From Clostridium sp. AM34-11AC (GTDB lineage Bacteria > Bacillota > Clostridia > Lachnospirales > Lachnospiraceae): a DNA stretch of 26,384 nucleotides. The position numbers were made by a program, and so were the translations under genes. Below, in pieces: positions 1 through 8,093 of the stretch (position 1 is the first letter of the stretch; each line of letters begins with the position of its first letter). The notes below the pieces were generated by a model that was given only the letters and a program-made list of their open reading frames with translations, was not told where the DNA came from and ran no database searches. Where the stretch lies: contig NZ_QWGL01000038.1 in assembly GCF_003435375.1 (NCBI RefSeq), positions 450 through 26,833 on the forward strand, written 5' to 3'.

Positions 1-39
1 GGGATGCCTTCCATGTAGCAGCGGTTCTTACTGTGGTTA

Positions 40-1002
40 TTATTTCATTCGTTTTCTTAATATCCGGCGATAATTTGTTTCTCCCTTTGGTGCGTCCTGT
101 ATAATTTCCAACACACCATCTTCAAGCATTTTATCAATGCGATTGGAAATCCATACATCACTAATTCCAAGTTGATATTTTCCTAAAACATTACCTATGA
201 CAATAGCCATTTTGAATTGCTCTGGCTGTTCCGCAATTTCACGAAGAATGAAACTATCATATATATCTTCTGAAACGCTTTGCAATTTACCATTTAACAT
301 TGCACGCAAAGGTGCATTTTCATTTTGAAGTTGATTCCATTTCATAGCGCAAGCTGAAAGAAATACAGGCTCAGCTTTCTCTTGTAGAGTTATATAATTT
401 CCCCATTCGCCAGGAGACACCTCACCCCATGATATTTTAGATGTCATAGCATTTTCTTTTCCATATTCCCATGTAGGTAATTTAACCAAATAAATTGTTG
501 TCTGACAGTTTAATGGTCGAAGTTGTTTCATAAGCCAGTACATACCGCAAAGTTCATCCGGATTATAGCTATACCAAATGCGAACTTCTTCCCCAGCTAC
601 ATATCGTTCAATAACTGAGGACAATGTAGTTTTAATTTTCTGTATTTTTTCTTCAACCTGATAATCTAAATCCTCTACAAACCAGACAGACAGCATTTTC
701 TTGAGAACATTTTTCCTCTGTTCGCCAATTTCATTATCAGAAATATCTCCCACACTAAGAGCCATATCAAAACAATAAACATCACTGCTCTTGCCTCCCA
801 ATGGAATAGCATTTTCCCAAGCAATACATTCTTGTTCTTGTGCTTGAAGTTGTGCTTCTTTCATTTCATTTGAAGATGGAACACTCCCGTTTTCGTGCCT
901 TATAAATACCGAAATTGCACTTCCTCTATATTTTCCCCTGCCGTAAGTTTGGGCAATTTTCAAACTTCCACAGGCACTCTCACTAAATACAATTTCAACC
1001 AT
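40..1002 (-). CDS. DUF1835/DUF3658-type protein
   Basis: A 320-residue soluble protein with no signal peptide or membrane segment. The N-terminal stretch (MVEIVFSESACGSLKIAQ) and the acidic, tryptophan-rich middle (about residues 85-220) resemble DUF1835. The C-terminal ~80 residues (from about LNGKLQSVSEDIYDSFILRE) resemble the DUF3658 helical domain, which often follows it. Molecular function is unknown. The ATG at 1002 has a GGAGG eight bases upstream. It lies only 30 bp downstream of the TnpV gene on the same strand and is probably co-transcribed with it. Base composition is more AT-rich than the recombinase/mobilisation block, so it may be cargo or flanking host DNA. The family assignment is by recognition of the sequence, not by search. 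Confidence 0.72.
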   Translation of the reverse strand: MVEIVFSESACGSLKIAQTYGRGKYRGSAISVFIRHENGSVPSSNEMKEAQLQAQEQECIAWENAIPLGGKSSDVYCFDMALSVGDISDNEIGEQRKNVLKKMLSVWFVEDLDYQVEEKIQKIKTTLSSVIERYVAGEEVRIWYSYNPDELCGMYWLMKQLRPLNCQTTIYLVKLPTWEYGKENAMTSKISWGEVSPGEWGNYITLQEKAEPVFLSACAMKWNQLQNENAPLRAMLNGKLQSVSEDIYDSFILREIAEQPEQFKMAIVIGNVLGKYQLGISDVWISNRIDKMLEDGVLEIIQDAPKGETNYRRILRKRMK

Positions 1003-1032
1003 CTGATATACCTCCGATTTAATTGCTCCTGT

Positions 1033-1410
1033 TTATGAATAAATCATCTCATGCAAAACAATTTCTTCTGCCCGGTTATGGATGTTATTACATCGTTGTA
1101 CCCATTCTATTTGACAGGTACGCTTTAATTCCTCTGTCACGCCCTCGGTAGCTTTCATCTGCTCCATAATAGTGTCTAACCGTTCCTGTGCCTGTTCGTT
1201 CAGGTCTGCAAGATATGTCCACAATTCTCCGGTCAGTATCAATGTATTCAATCTGACTGGGTGGACTTCTCTTAAATATTCCCGGTGCATCCGTCCGTAC
1301 TTTCCGATAGGGCGGTGTTCCTCCGGCAGTTTCAAGTCCGGGATGTAGTAATCTCCGACAAGGATATAATCAATTCCGTTTTCCGTTATTCTTGGTTTCA
1401 ATTCGCTCAT
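1033..1410 (-). CDS. TnpV-like transposon-encoded protein
   Basis: A 125-residue protein of the TnpV family found in Tn4451-like elements. The family signature is visible as [18 protein letters not shown], then PIGKYGRMHREYL and LWTYLADLNEQAQERL. Its function is not established, although it travels with large serine recombinases. The gene starts inside the 3' end of the HTH gene (41-nt overlap), so the two are probably translationally coupled. A paralogue sharing the same blocks lies at 24142-24525 in element B, showing that two related elements are present. The C-terminal half is predicted helical and charged. The ATG at 1410 is the natural start, since the conserved region begins within 15 residues. 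Confidence 0.85.
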   Translation of the reverse strand: MSELKPRITENGIDYILVGDYYIPDLKLPEEHRPIGKYGRMHREYLREVHPVRLNTLILTGELWTYLADLNEQAQERLDTIMEQMKATEGVTEELKRTCQIEWVQRCNNIHNRAEEIVLHEMIYS

Positions 1411-1642
1411 GTTCCTTACCCCCTGTGGAAGCAGGCTCGTCTGGTACTAACTCAATAACATCGGTAATCTCACAATTCAGCGTTTCGCAGATACGGGCTA
1501 ATGTGTCCATGCTGATGTGCTTTCCCTCTTTGCTCATGTTGGCAATCATATTCGTTGTCATACCAGCGGCAAGCCTTAAATCTTCTTTTCTCATATCACG
1601 CTCTAACAGTGTATGCCAGAGTGGTTTATAGCTGATGTGCAT
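1370..1642 (-). CDS. Small XRE/Cro-type HTH regulator
   Basis: A compact protein of about 90 residues that is almost entirely a helix-turn-helix domain: MHISYKPLWHTLLERDMRK, then LRLAAGMTTNMIANMSKEGK and TLARICETLNCEITDVIEL. This is the YozG/Cro-like subtype common on Firmicute mobile elements. The open frame extends to 1732, but the ATG at 1642 is chosen because it has an AGGAAA ribosome site and starts exactly at the family N-terminus. A promoter with a palindrome over its -35 lies just upstream (1706-1734), suggesting autoregulation. The tail (PDEPASTGGKEHERIETKNNGKRN, about the last 25 residues) is disordered and overlaps tnpV. It probably controls this recombinase/TnpV module. Confidence 0.85.
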   Translation of the reverse strand: MHISYKPLWHTLLERDMRKEDLRLAAGMTTNMIANMSKEGKHISMDTLARICETLNCEITDVIELVPDEPASTGGKEHERIETKNNGKRN

Positions 1643-1671
1643 ATTGTTTTCCTGCCTTTCTATCCATACCA

Positions 1672-1689
1672 CCGGGGCGGCTGCCCCGG
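1672..1689 (-). other. GC-rich hairpin in HTH leader
   Basis: CCGGGGC and GCCCCGG form a perfect 7-bp inverted repeat with a 4-nt loop, between the promoter (1706-1734) and the ATG at 1642. No T-run follows, so it is not a classical terminator. It could stabilise or attenuate the leader. Confidence 0.45.
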
Positions 1690-1705
1690 CAGGAACTTTT
1701 CTCTT

Positions 1706-1734
1706 ATTATAGCACCAATCTTGTGAAATCACAA
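1706..1734 (-). promoter_or_regulatory. Promoter with operator-like palindrome for HTH/tnpV
   Basis: On the minus strand TTGTGA (1734-1729), a 17-nt spacer and TATAAT (1711-1706) form a good sigma-A type promoter. The -35 is one arm of the perfect palindrome TTGTGAAATCACAA (plus strand 1721-1734). That fits a dimeric repressor site, plausibly for the HTH protein encoded 64 bp downstream. Confidence 0.65.
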
Positions 1735-1882
1735 TTTATTCTTGTAGACTGCCGCTGATACCGTCTGGATTGTGCTTTTCCTTTCTTTTTGTTCCCTTTA
1801 ATTAGCCATGAACTGTTTCATACCCTGGCTTTTTGCTTATGTGTGATAAAGAAGTAATAGAAGTGTAAAAAATTTTGCCGTT

Positions 1883-1913
1883 CCTATCCGGCACATGAGG
1901 TATGTCGGATAGG
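1883..1913 (-). terminator. Hairpin downstream of recombinase (possible terminator)
   Basis: CCTATCCG (1883-1890) pairs perfectly with CGGATAGG (1906-1913), and inner CAT/ATG bases extend the stem. On the minus strand it lies 8 bp after the recombinase stop, and a TTTTTT run follows about 11 nt later. That spacing is long for an intrinsic terminator, so it may instead be a recombinase binding structure. Confidence 0.45.
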
Positions 1914-1921
1914 TCGGGCGG

Positions 1922-3547
1922 TTAGGTGTCGGGCAGTTCTACCTTGCCGACAAAAGAATAATAGATTTCGATTTCCTGTCTGCGTAACTTGCCCCGGCGT
2001 TTCCCGTCAAGGGCAACGCTTTCATGGACAACGATTTTCTCCACAAACTCCCGCAGCAGAGTAGGGGTAAGTTCTTCAATGGTAGTGTGCCTGCGTACCA
2101 CATTCATAAACTTTTCAGCGTTTGCGGTGGCTTCCTGCGCTTTGGAAAGTTCTTCCCGCAGTCTGGCGGCACGTTCTTTCAGTTCTTTCTGCTCGGCTTC
2201 ATAGTCTGCCGACAGCTCTGTGAAACGCTCGTCCGATATGCGCCCGGTTACGCTGTCCTCATACAGCCGCTTGAAGATAGCAGATAACTCGGCTATGCGT
2301 TTCTCGGCGGCTTCCAGCTCCTTTTTCTTGGCGGCGTTCCTGCGTCTGTCCCCGTCCTCATTCTGCTCGATTAAAAGCTTCATAAACCGGGCTTCATGCT
2401 TTGCCGCATAGCTGGTAACTTTCCGCAGATTGGAGAGTACGCCAGCGGTCAAGAGGTCAGTGCGGATAAAGTGCGCTGTGCAGTCGGCGGTGCGTTTCTT
2501 GTAGCTTCCGCAGATATAACAGTCCTGCTTGCGCTTGTCCGTCTGGTATCGCTGCTGGTACATGACGCTGCCGCAGTCGGCACAAAAGAGTATGCCGGAG
2601 AACAAGCCCACTTCGTCATAACGGTTGGGGCGTTTGCGCTGCTTGCGTAACTCCTGCACCCGTTCCCACGTTTCCCGGTCAATGATAGGCTCATGGTGGT
2701 TCTCAAAAACCGCCTGCTTTTCCGGGGGATTTTCTATGCTGTGTTTCAGCTTGTAGGACGGCTTCTCGGTCTTAAAGTTTACCAGACAGCCCGTATATTC
2801 CCGGTTTTCCAGCAGATGAACCACGGTATTGGTCGCCCACTTGCACTCATAGCCGGGGTGGTAGCGGCGGGTGCTGCCCGTCCTGCGGTATTCCAGCGTC
2901 CCCGGCGTGGGGATTTGCTGCTCGGTCAGCATACGGGCTATCTTGGTCGGACCGTTCCCGGCAAGGCAAAGGCTGTAAATCTGCCGTACCACCGGGGCGG
3001 CTTCCTCGTCAATGATAAAGTTTTCGTCCTCGTCCATGAGGTAGCCATAGACGGGCTTGCTTGTGATGGGCTTTCCGCTCATGCCCTTAGAGCGTTTTAC
3101 TGCCTTGATTTTCTTGCTCGTATCTCTCACCAGCCATTCGTTAAAAATGTTCCGCAGCGGGGCAAAATCATTTTCCCCCTGTGCGCTGTCCACTCCGTCA
3201 TTGATAGCGATGAAGCGGACACCTTTCTGTGGGAAAATCATTTCTGTGTACATTCCCACCTGTAAGTAGTTTCGCCCTAACCTCGACATATCCTTGACGA
3301 TAACTGTCCCGACTTTCCCTGCTTCAATGTCTGCAAGCATGGCTTGAAATCCGGGTCTTTGAAAGTTCGCACCGGAATAACCGTCGTCGGTGTACCAGCG
3401 CAGATTAGAAAATCCATTCTGTTTGGCATAGGTTTCCAAAATCCTCTTTTGGTTGGAAATGGAATTGCTCTCGCCTTGCAGCTCGTCCTCATGGGACAGT
3501 CTTGGGTAAAGGGCGGTAATGAGTTGCTGGGTGGTCTGTCTTAACAT
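1922..3547 (-). CDS. Large serine recombinase (module C)
   Basis: A 541-residue large serine recombinase. The N-terminal resolvase domain (about 10-160) begins TALYPRLSHEDE, with the catalytic Ser at residue 18. It continues through DDGYSGANFQRPGF and the arginine motif DMSRLGRNY. A recombinase domain follows (about 175-280), then a zinc ribbon (CADCGSVM...CYICG...CTAH, about 325-360), a coiled-coil segment (about 405-480) and a conserved C-terminal motif. It would excise and integrate the element as a circle. The ATG at 3547 has GGAGG five bases upstream. The promoter region lies inside an inverted repeat (3564-3616). The TnpW gene precedes it and HTH/TnpV follow it, the usual order in Clostridia mobilisable elements. 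The gene is full length with no visible lesion. Confidence 0.95.
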   Translation of the reverse strand: MLRQTTQQLITALYPRLSHEDELQGESNSISNQKRILETYAKQNGFSNLRWYTDDGYSGANFQRPGFQAMLADIEAGKVGTVIVKDMSRLGRNYLQVGMYTEMIFPQKGVRFIAINDGVDSAQGENDFAPLRNIFNEWLVRDTSKKIKAVKRSKGMSGKPITSKPVYGYLMDEDENFIIDEEAAPVVRQIYSLCLAGNGPTKIARMLTEQQIPTPGTLEYRRTGSTRRYHPGYECKWATNTVVHLLENREYTGCLVNFKTEKPSYKLKHSIENPPEKQAVFENHHEPIIDRETWERVQELRKQRKRPNRYDEVGLFSGILFCADCGSVMYQQRYQTDKRKQDCYICGSYKKRTADCTAHFIRTDLLTAGVLSNLRKVTSYAAKHEARFMKLLIEQNEDGDRRRNAAKKKELEAAEKRIAELSAIFKRLYEDSVTGRISDERFTELSADYEAEQKELKERAARLREELSKAQEATANAEKFMNVVRRHTTIEELTPTLLREFVEKIVVHESVALDGKRRGKLRRQEIEIYYSFVGKVELPDT

Positions 3548-3563
3548 AAATTCCTCCGTTTCC

Positions 3564-3616
3564 GACAGCCAGCCCCACTATTCCGTACCTTGATTGTACC
3601 ACATGGGGCGGCTGTC
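3564..3616 (-). promoter_or_regulatory. Inverted repeat bracketing recombinase promoter region
   Basis: GACAGCCAGCCCCA (3564-3577) and TGGGGCGGCTGTC (3604-3616) are inverted copies differing by one base insertion, centred near 3590. A minus-strand TACAAT (3598-3593) lies between the arms, about 45 bp upstream of the recombinase ATG. No good -35 is visible at 17 bp, so activity may depend on a bound factor. This could be an autoregulatory or recombinase-binding site. Confidence 0.5.
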
Positions 3617-3674
3617 TGTATAGCGGCAAAAGCGTCAAATCTGCTTCTTTACGGTCGGTAAAAATGACGGTTTT

Positions 3675-3869
3675 TCAATCAGGCTTATCACAGGTCAAAT
3701 ATCCGGCGGCGGCTTCTGCTTCCAGCACTTTCATCATCTTGTCAGCGGCGGTGTCGGTCGCCCCCTCCTTGAAAAAGCCAGACACCACAAGGATTGTGTT
3801 GCCTATCCTCGTTTCGGTCACGCAGTCCGGGCGGCGGGCAGGGCGTTTGTTTCTCTGGGTGTCGGTCAT
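3675..3869 (-). CDS. TnpW-family small protein
   Basis: A 64-residue protein in the position of TnpW-type proteins, between a DnaC-like ATPase and the recombinase. The conserved core is RIGNTILVVSGFFKEGATDT followed by an amphipathic helix (KMMKVLEAEA). The family function is unknown. The open frame extends further upstream, but the ATG at 3869 is chosen because it forms an ATGA overlap with the stop of the upstream ATPase gene (3866-3869), which signals translational coupling. A second TnpW-like protein at 25244-25402 has the same layout (RKQIGKTTYIVRVHFSQTAK). Family assignment rests on core pattern and context. Confidence 0.75.
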   Translation of the reverse strand: MTDTQRNKRPARRPDCVTETRIGNTILVVSGFFKEGATDTAADKMMKVLEAEAAAGYLTCDKPD

Positions 3870-4720
3870 AGGCAAATCTCCTTTCCGGCAAGCAGCCGTT
3901 TCAGCTGTTCCATTTTTCCCTGTGCGGCGGCTTTCCTCAAATTCTCCCCGGTAAAGCAGAGAGGGGAACACATTTCAAGCAGGCGGTCATAAATCCGGGC
4001 GTGGGCGGTGTCCTCCGGGTGCTGCAATTCCTCCAGCGTGAGGTTGGTCGTCACAATCAGCGGCTTCCTGCTCCGGTAGCGGCTGTCAATCACATTGTAG
4101 ACCTGTTCCAGACCGTATTCTGTGCCACGCTCCATTCCAAAATCGTCAATGATGAGCAGGGGGAAGCTGCAAAGGCGGGAAATATATTCGTTCCTGCCCG
4201 CAAAGCTGGCGGCAAGGTCGTTTAATATTGCTGCAAAGTTTGTCATGCACACCGGGACTTCCTGCTCCATGAGGGCGTTTGCAATACACCCGGCAAAATA
4301 GCTTTTCCCAGTGCCTACCCTGCCCCACAAGAGCAGCCCGTAGTTCCCGTCCTTTATCTGTTCCCAGCGTGCCACATATCCGGCGGCGTTCTTCATCTGC
4401 GGGCAGCTGCCGTTATCGTTGGCAAATGTCCAGTCCTGCATGGTCTTGTCTGTAAAGCCCTGCCGTTTCAGCCGTTCCACCGTTTCAAGGTGGCTGCGCC
4501 GCTTCTCGGCGGCTTCCCGTTCCTTACGGGCTGCCCGCTGGCAGTCGCACTCTGACGGGTGGCGGTCACGCCCGAAAAAGGTCTTGCCCTCCGGGAAATA
4601 GGCTTCTTTGGGTTTCCGGCATTTGCCGCAGTATAAAAGCCCGTCCTCCCCGGTGTAATCCTCCGGCTCGGCTGTGGTGTCGGTCATAGGCAGTATGGTG
4701 TTGTGGATTGTATCGGTCAT
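3866..4720 (-). CDS. DnaC/IstB-like ATP-binding protein
   Basis: A 284-residue AAA+ ATPase of the DnaC/IstB helicase-loader type. Walker A is GRVGTGKS (about 133-140), Walker B is PLLIIDDFGME, and a sensor-like VTTNLTLEEL motif follows. The N-terminal part has a putative zinc site (CGKC at 31-34, CDC at 58-60) and a basic coiled stretch. By family it should load a replicative helicase, here for element replication together with the RepA_N protein encoded just upstream. The ATG at 4720 is preferred over an open-frame start at 4798. It has AAGGAGGG upstream and overlaps the repA stop as ATGA (4717-4720). A second in-frame ATG (4687) repeats the MTDT sequence, and MTDT also starts the downstream TnpW, suggesting a duplicated start region. 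Confidence 0.9.
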   Translation of the reverse strand: MTDTIHNTILPMTDTTAEPEDYTGEDGLLYCGKCRKPKEAYFPEGKTFFGRDRHPSECDCQRAARKEREAAEKRRSHLETVERLKRQGFTDKTMQDWTFANDNGSCPQMKNAAGYVARWEQIKDGNYGLLLWGRVGTGKSYFAGCIANALMEQEVPVCMTNFAAILNDLAASFAGRNEYISRLCSFPLLIIDDFGMERGTEYGLEQVYNVIDSRYRSRKPLIVTTNLTLEELQHPEDTAHARIYDRLLEMCSPLCFTGENLRKAAAQGKMEQLKRLLAGKEICL

Positions 4721-5478
4721 AGGCTTTCTCCCTCCTTGAATGAATAGTCCGGTATGCCTTTCTTTGGCTTCTCTTTGGCAGCGTCCTCCTGCGCCCACTT
4801 GTAAATGGTGGCTGCATGGCTCTGGTACTGCTTCCCGGTGGAAGCGATGTGGCAGGAAAGGCGGTCAAGGTAATACTCCCACTTGCCGGGGAAGTCCTGT
4901 TCCAGCTCCAAAAGTTCTGTGTCAGAAAGAAATACATTTTTATATCTGCCATAAGCGGCGGGGGGCTGCCCCTCACTCGCTCCTTTTGTTTGGCTCTCTA
5001 TTAGGTTGTTTATATTAGTTTGGTTAGGGGACGGTTTTCCGACCGTCATAAGGTCAGTTTTCCGGCTGTCAGTTGGTCGGTTTCCCGCCCTTATGAGGGG
5101 CGGTTTTCCGTCCGTCATTTGGTCGGAAAACTGTACCACTGGGATAGGCGGCACTTTCACATACAGACGGTTGGCGGCAGAAAAGCCCGTCCGTCTGCGT
5201 TCCAGCAGCCCGGCAGCGTCCAGTTCGTTCAGTGCGCCCTTTATGGTGGTGCAGCCTTTATCCAGCATTTCCGCTATCTCTGCTATGGGGTAGACAATGT
5301 ATGTCCGTCCCTCGCTGTCCTGCCAGCCGTTCTTCTGCGAAAGGGTGGAACGGTCTAACAGCAGCGCATATAACTCTCTTGCGGTGTGGGATAGGTCTGT
5401 TTCCAGCAGGAAACGGGGGTAAGGCAGGTAAGCGGGCAGCTCCGTTCCTGCGGTCATATAATCAGCGATAGGGTTCAC
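4717..5478 (-). CDS. RepA_N-type replication initiator
   Basis: A protein of up to 253 residues with the RepA_N signature LPYPRFLLETDLSHTARELY followed by a winged-helix pattern (GRTYIVYPIAEIAEMLDKG, then TTIKGALNELDAAGLLERRR). These initiators bind iterons of Firmicute plasmids and conjugative elements. A low-complexity linker (about 115-160, rich in K, P, T and D) separates this from a C-terminal helical domain (LSDTELLELEQDFPGKWEYY). The start is uncertain. The longest frame begins at a GTG (5478) that lies inside the AAGGAGGTG ribosome site and so cannot use it. The next ATG (5457) is about 20 nt from it. The protein probably starts at MTAGTELPAYL or by an atypical codon between them. Confidence 0.88.
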   Translation of the reverse strand: MNPIADYMTAGTELPAYLPYPRFLLETDLSHTARELYALLLDRSTLSQKNGWQDSEGRTYIVYPIAEIAEMLDKGCTTIKGALNELDAAGLLERRRTGFSAANRLYVKVPPIPVVQFSDQMTDGKPPLIRAGNRPTDSRKTDLMTVGKPSPNQTNINNLIESQTKGASEGQPPAAYGRYKNVFLSDTELLELEQDFPGKWEYYLDRLSCHIASTGKQYQSHAATIYKWAQEDAAKEKPKKGIPDYSFKEGESL

Positions 5479-5587
5479 CTCCTTGTGGTGTCTGTCTGTG
5501 GGTTCTGTTACGCTTTTAGGGGGCGTTTTTAAGGGAAAAGGATAAATGTATCACGCACCCTTTGACACCCTCCAAAAAAGCCTTGAT

Positions 5588-5974
5588 TTATGCGGGTTTG
5601 AAATGCCCTAAAGCGTGACATTTCTCCCTTTGTTTCCGCTTCCGTTTGGCGGCGTTTATCCGCTTCATGCGTCCGGCGCAGTCCGGGCAGTATTTCCCCC
5701 GGTTGGATTTTGGGAAGAAGAACGCCCCGCAGACAGCGCAGCGTTTCCGGCTTCCCCGGCGCAAGAGGGCGGCTTCCAGTGCTTCATCAAGGGGCAGGAC
5801 AGCGGCGGTAAACCAGCGGCAGAGCAGCGAATAGCTGATACTCTGTACACACACGCAAGGCTCGCCGTCCTCCAACAGCAGGCAGTTCCCGCTGTCATAG
5901 TTGCAGCACTCATGCACAAGGCGGCGGGCTGCCCGGTACTGGCGGTAGTCCATGCGGGGGATATTACCGTTCAT
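5588..5974 (-). CDS. Cysteine-rich VLP-type protein
   Basis: A 128-residue basic protein matching the cysteine-rich VLP family of Tn1549-like mobilisation modules. MDYRQYRAARRLVHECCNYD is followed by NCLLLEDGEPCVC, a central helical part and the zinc-ribbon CAVCGAFFFPKSNRGKYCPDC, ending in a very basic tail. About ten cysteines suggest two zinc sites and a nucleic-acid-binding role, but the function is not established. The ATG at 5974 has AAGGAG upstream and lies inside the 3' end of the relaxase gene (11-nt overlap), so translation is coupled to it. The frame upstream of this ATG is only relaxase shadow. Confidence 0.85.
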   Translation of the reverse strand: MNGNIPRMDYRQYRAARRLVHECCNYDSGNCLLLEDGEPCVCVQSISYSLLCRWFTAAVLPLDEALEAALLRRGSRKRCAVCGAFFFPKSNRGKYCPDCAGRMKRINAAKRKRKQREKCHALGHFKPA

Positions 5975-7589
5975 GGCTCTGCTCCTTTCTGCGCTGCGGC
6001 TCGCTCCGGCGTAAAATCTGGTCGATATTGCCCTTGACAGTCTGCAAGCGGCGGTACTCCTCCCGTTTTGCCCGGTAATCGTTGTAGCCGCTGTTTTTCT
6101 CTTTGATAAGGCTTTCAATCTCTGCTTGCAGGGATTTATAGCTCGGCAGCTTGGAAATGCCGTTCTCCCTGAAATAGCGGGCGGCTGCGTCTGCTATGAT
6201 AAAGTCACTTTCATGCTTCTGACGGTAGGCTGCTTTTGCTTTGGCGTTTTTCTGCTGTTTCAGCCCGTCCCGGACAGGGCGGGTCTTGGAATAGGCAAGC
6301 ACCTGCCGTTGCAGCTCCTTTTTCCCGTTCAGCGTCTTTTCCACCTGCTTCAACCACGCAAGGCTTTCCTGCATGGCGGCATAGGCGGCAGAACAGGCTT
6401 CGTCCAGTTCCTCCGGGGAGGAAAAGCCGTACTGCTGATAGGCGGTAACGGTAGCTGCCATTTGCTTTAGGTTGTGCTTTGCCGCCCAGCGGTCATAGCC
6501 CACGCCCTTGCCCTCGGCTCGCTTGGCTTCCCGGTCAACCATGCGCTGCAAGGTGTTGTCTGCCGGGGTGGTTTTTGCAGCTTTTTCCCCTTGTAACGGC
6601 TTTTTAACTGCGGCAGGGTATTCGGGTATGGCTTTGGTCTGTTCGGCAGCTCTGTGGGCGTTCTGCGTGAGCAGGGCAAGGACAGCAGCCTTGTCAAAAT
6701 CGTCCCCCAGCTTTCGGGCTGTGATAGGCTTTGTCCTGTCCGGCGTGAGGTAGGAAAGCCGCCCCCGGCTCTCCTTGACGGTCACACCCTCCCGCAGCAA
6801 AAGGGAAGAAAACTCGTCAAAGCTGCCAGCTTGGGAAAGTGCCTGCCGTATCGTCCGGCGCAGCTTCGCCTTGTCCGTTTCAAACTTGGTGGGCTTGGTC
6901 GGCTGTCCGGCGGCTTCTCTGGCGGCGTTCTCTTTGTCAAGGGCAAGCTGCCCTTTCTTTGCCGCCCAGTATTCCCGTTCGGTTATCCGTTCCTTGCTGC
7001 CGTTCAAGAGGTCGATTTGGTAAAGCCCCTCCCGGTGGCACATTTCCATGACTTCGCTCTTGAAATATTCCATAGCGGCGTTGGTGCAGCGGTGCTTGCA
7101 GCCCTCCAGCGTGTCGGCTGGTCTGTCCATGTAGGGCAGAAGCGGGACTTCGTAAATCCGCAGGGAGTTGATGACGATATGCACATGGATATTCCCGCTG
7201 TGGTTATGCCCGTCCGGGTGGGTGCAGATTAGGGCTTGGTGTCCGGGGAAATGCTCCTTGCAGAACTGCTCGCCCAGCTCCTGCGCCCGGTCTACGGTCA
7301 AGCCGTTGTCTGTCCCGTCCCGTGGGTCAAAGCTGATGATATAGTGGTGGCTTTTCACATCTTCCCGTTTTTGGTTTTTCTCATAGCGGAGATTGGCTCG
7401 CATACAGGCAACAGCGAAATCCTCGCCCCCGCAGTTGAGGGAAGAAATGCGGTAATCCTCCCTCGGTATCAGCCGCCCGTTTTCATCAAGGGTGGCTTTC
7501 ATGGTAAACTCGTCATGCTCAAATGTGAGATAGGCTTCCGCTGCGCCATAGTCGGCGTTTTTAGAGCTGATATGTTTGAATGTTGCCAA
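5964..7589 (-). CDS. MobP/VirD2-type relaxase
   Basis: A relaxase of about 541 residues that would nick oriT and pilot the strand during mobilisation. The N-terminus ATFKHISSKNADYGAAEAYL holds the expected catalytic tyrosine region. The histidine metal-binding motif HNHSGNIHVHIVINS lies at about 128-142, typical of the MobP/VirD2 superfamily. The C-terminal ~300 residues are basic and helical. The open frame reaches a TTG at 7619, but the conserved sequence starts at the TTG at 7589 (giving MATFKHIS), which has GGTGA five bases upstream. The gene starts inside mobC and ends inside the VLP gene, a tightly overlapped operon. Substrate oriT is probably at 8094-8174. Confidence 0.92.
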   Translation of the reverse strand: MATFKHISSKNADYGAAEAYLTFEHDEFTMKATLDENGRLIPREDYRISSLNCGGEDFAVACMRANLRYEKNQKREDVKSHHYIISFDPRDGTDNGLTVDRAQELGEQFCKEHFPGHQALICTHPDGHNHSGNIHVHIVINSLRIYEVPLLPYMDRPADTLEGCKHRCTNAAMEYFKSEVMEMCHREGLYQIDLLNGSKERITEREYWAAKKGQLALDKENAAREAAGQPTKPTKFETDKAKLRRTIRQALSQAGSFDEFSSLLLREGVTVKESRGRLSYLTPDRTKPITARKLGDDFDKAAVLALLTQNAHRAAEQTKAIPEYPAAVKKPLQGEKAAKTTPADNTLQRMVDREAKRAEGKGVGYDRWAAKHNLKQMAATVTAYQQYGFSSPEELDEACSAAYAAMQESLAWLKQVEKTLNGKKELQRQVLAYSKTRPVRDGLKQQKNAKAKAAYRQKHESDFIIADAAARYFRENGISKLPSYKSLQAEIESLIKEKNSGYNDYRAKREEYRRLQTVKGNIDQILRRSEPQRRKEQSHER

Positions 7590-7956
7590 CAGCGTCACCC
7601 ACTTTCTGCAAGACTTCAAACTTTAGGGCAGCAAGGTCGGAAACCGCCGCCCGTACCTCCCCGGCAAGCTGCGGATAGGGACTGTGCCACTCGTTCAGCG
7701 TCCGGGCTATCTGGTTTAAGTTGCCGCCGATCCTCCCGTATTCGGCGGTCAGCTTCCCGACAGCGGCAAGCAGCTCGTCATTGATGGGGGAAACGGTTAT
7801 GATGGGGCGTATGGCTGCCCCGGTTATGGCTTGCCGGATAAACTCGGCTTGGCTCATGTGGTAAGCAGAAAGCCGCTGGGCAAACTCGGCGTATTCTTCC
7901 TCGGTCATGCGTGTTTTGACTACCCGGCTGCGGTGCGGCGTGTTGTATCGTTTCAT
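7561..7956 (-). CDS. mobC: MobC relaxosome accessory protein
   Basis: A 131-residue protein. The N-terminal half (KTRMTEEEYAEFAQRLSAY then MSQAEFIRQAI) looks like a ribbon-helix-helix DNA-binding fold. The C-terminal half carries the bMobC signature GRIGGNLNQIARTLNEW. MobC proteins bind oriT and help the relaxase melt the nick region. The ATG at 7956 is chosen because of AAAGGAGG upstream and the family N-terminus. The extra 59 codons of open frame further upstream run through the oriT-like region and are not coding. It overlaps the start of the relaxase gene by about 29 nt. Confidence 0.92.
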   Translation of the reverse strand: MKRYNTPHRSRVVKTRMTEEEYAEFAQRLSAYHMSQAEFIRQAITGAAIRPIITVSPINDELLAAVGKLTAEYGRIGGNLNQIARTLNEWHSPYPQLAGEVRAAVSDLAALKFEVLQKVGDAVGNIQTYQL

Positions 7957-8093
7957 AGGTGGTTGACCTCCTTTCTGTGCGTGGTGTCCTCTCACTAATA
8001 GGAGAAAAACAGGGTGTGAAGCGGAACTGTTTTTGAAAAATCCGAAAAATATTTTGAGGGGTTTTTCAGCGGCGCAAGCCGCATAAGCAGGGT

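Noticed and set aside
3..104. Plus-strand frame entering from the left edge with a hydrophobic run (AAVLTVVIISFVFLISGDN), like a transporter C-terminus.
   Set aside because: It is only 33 codons, lies opposite the DUF1835 gene end and has no visible start. It could be a convergent neighbour, but this cannot be supported from the window.
3664..5471. Several long plus-strand frames opposite repA, the DnaC-like gene and TnpW.
   Set aside because: They are shadows of GC-rich minus-strand genes. They lack ribosome sites and have arginine/serine-rich nonsense composition.
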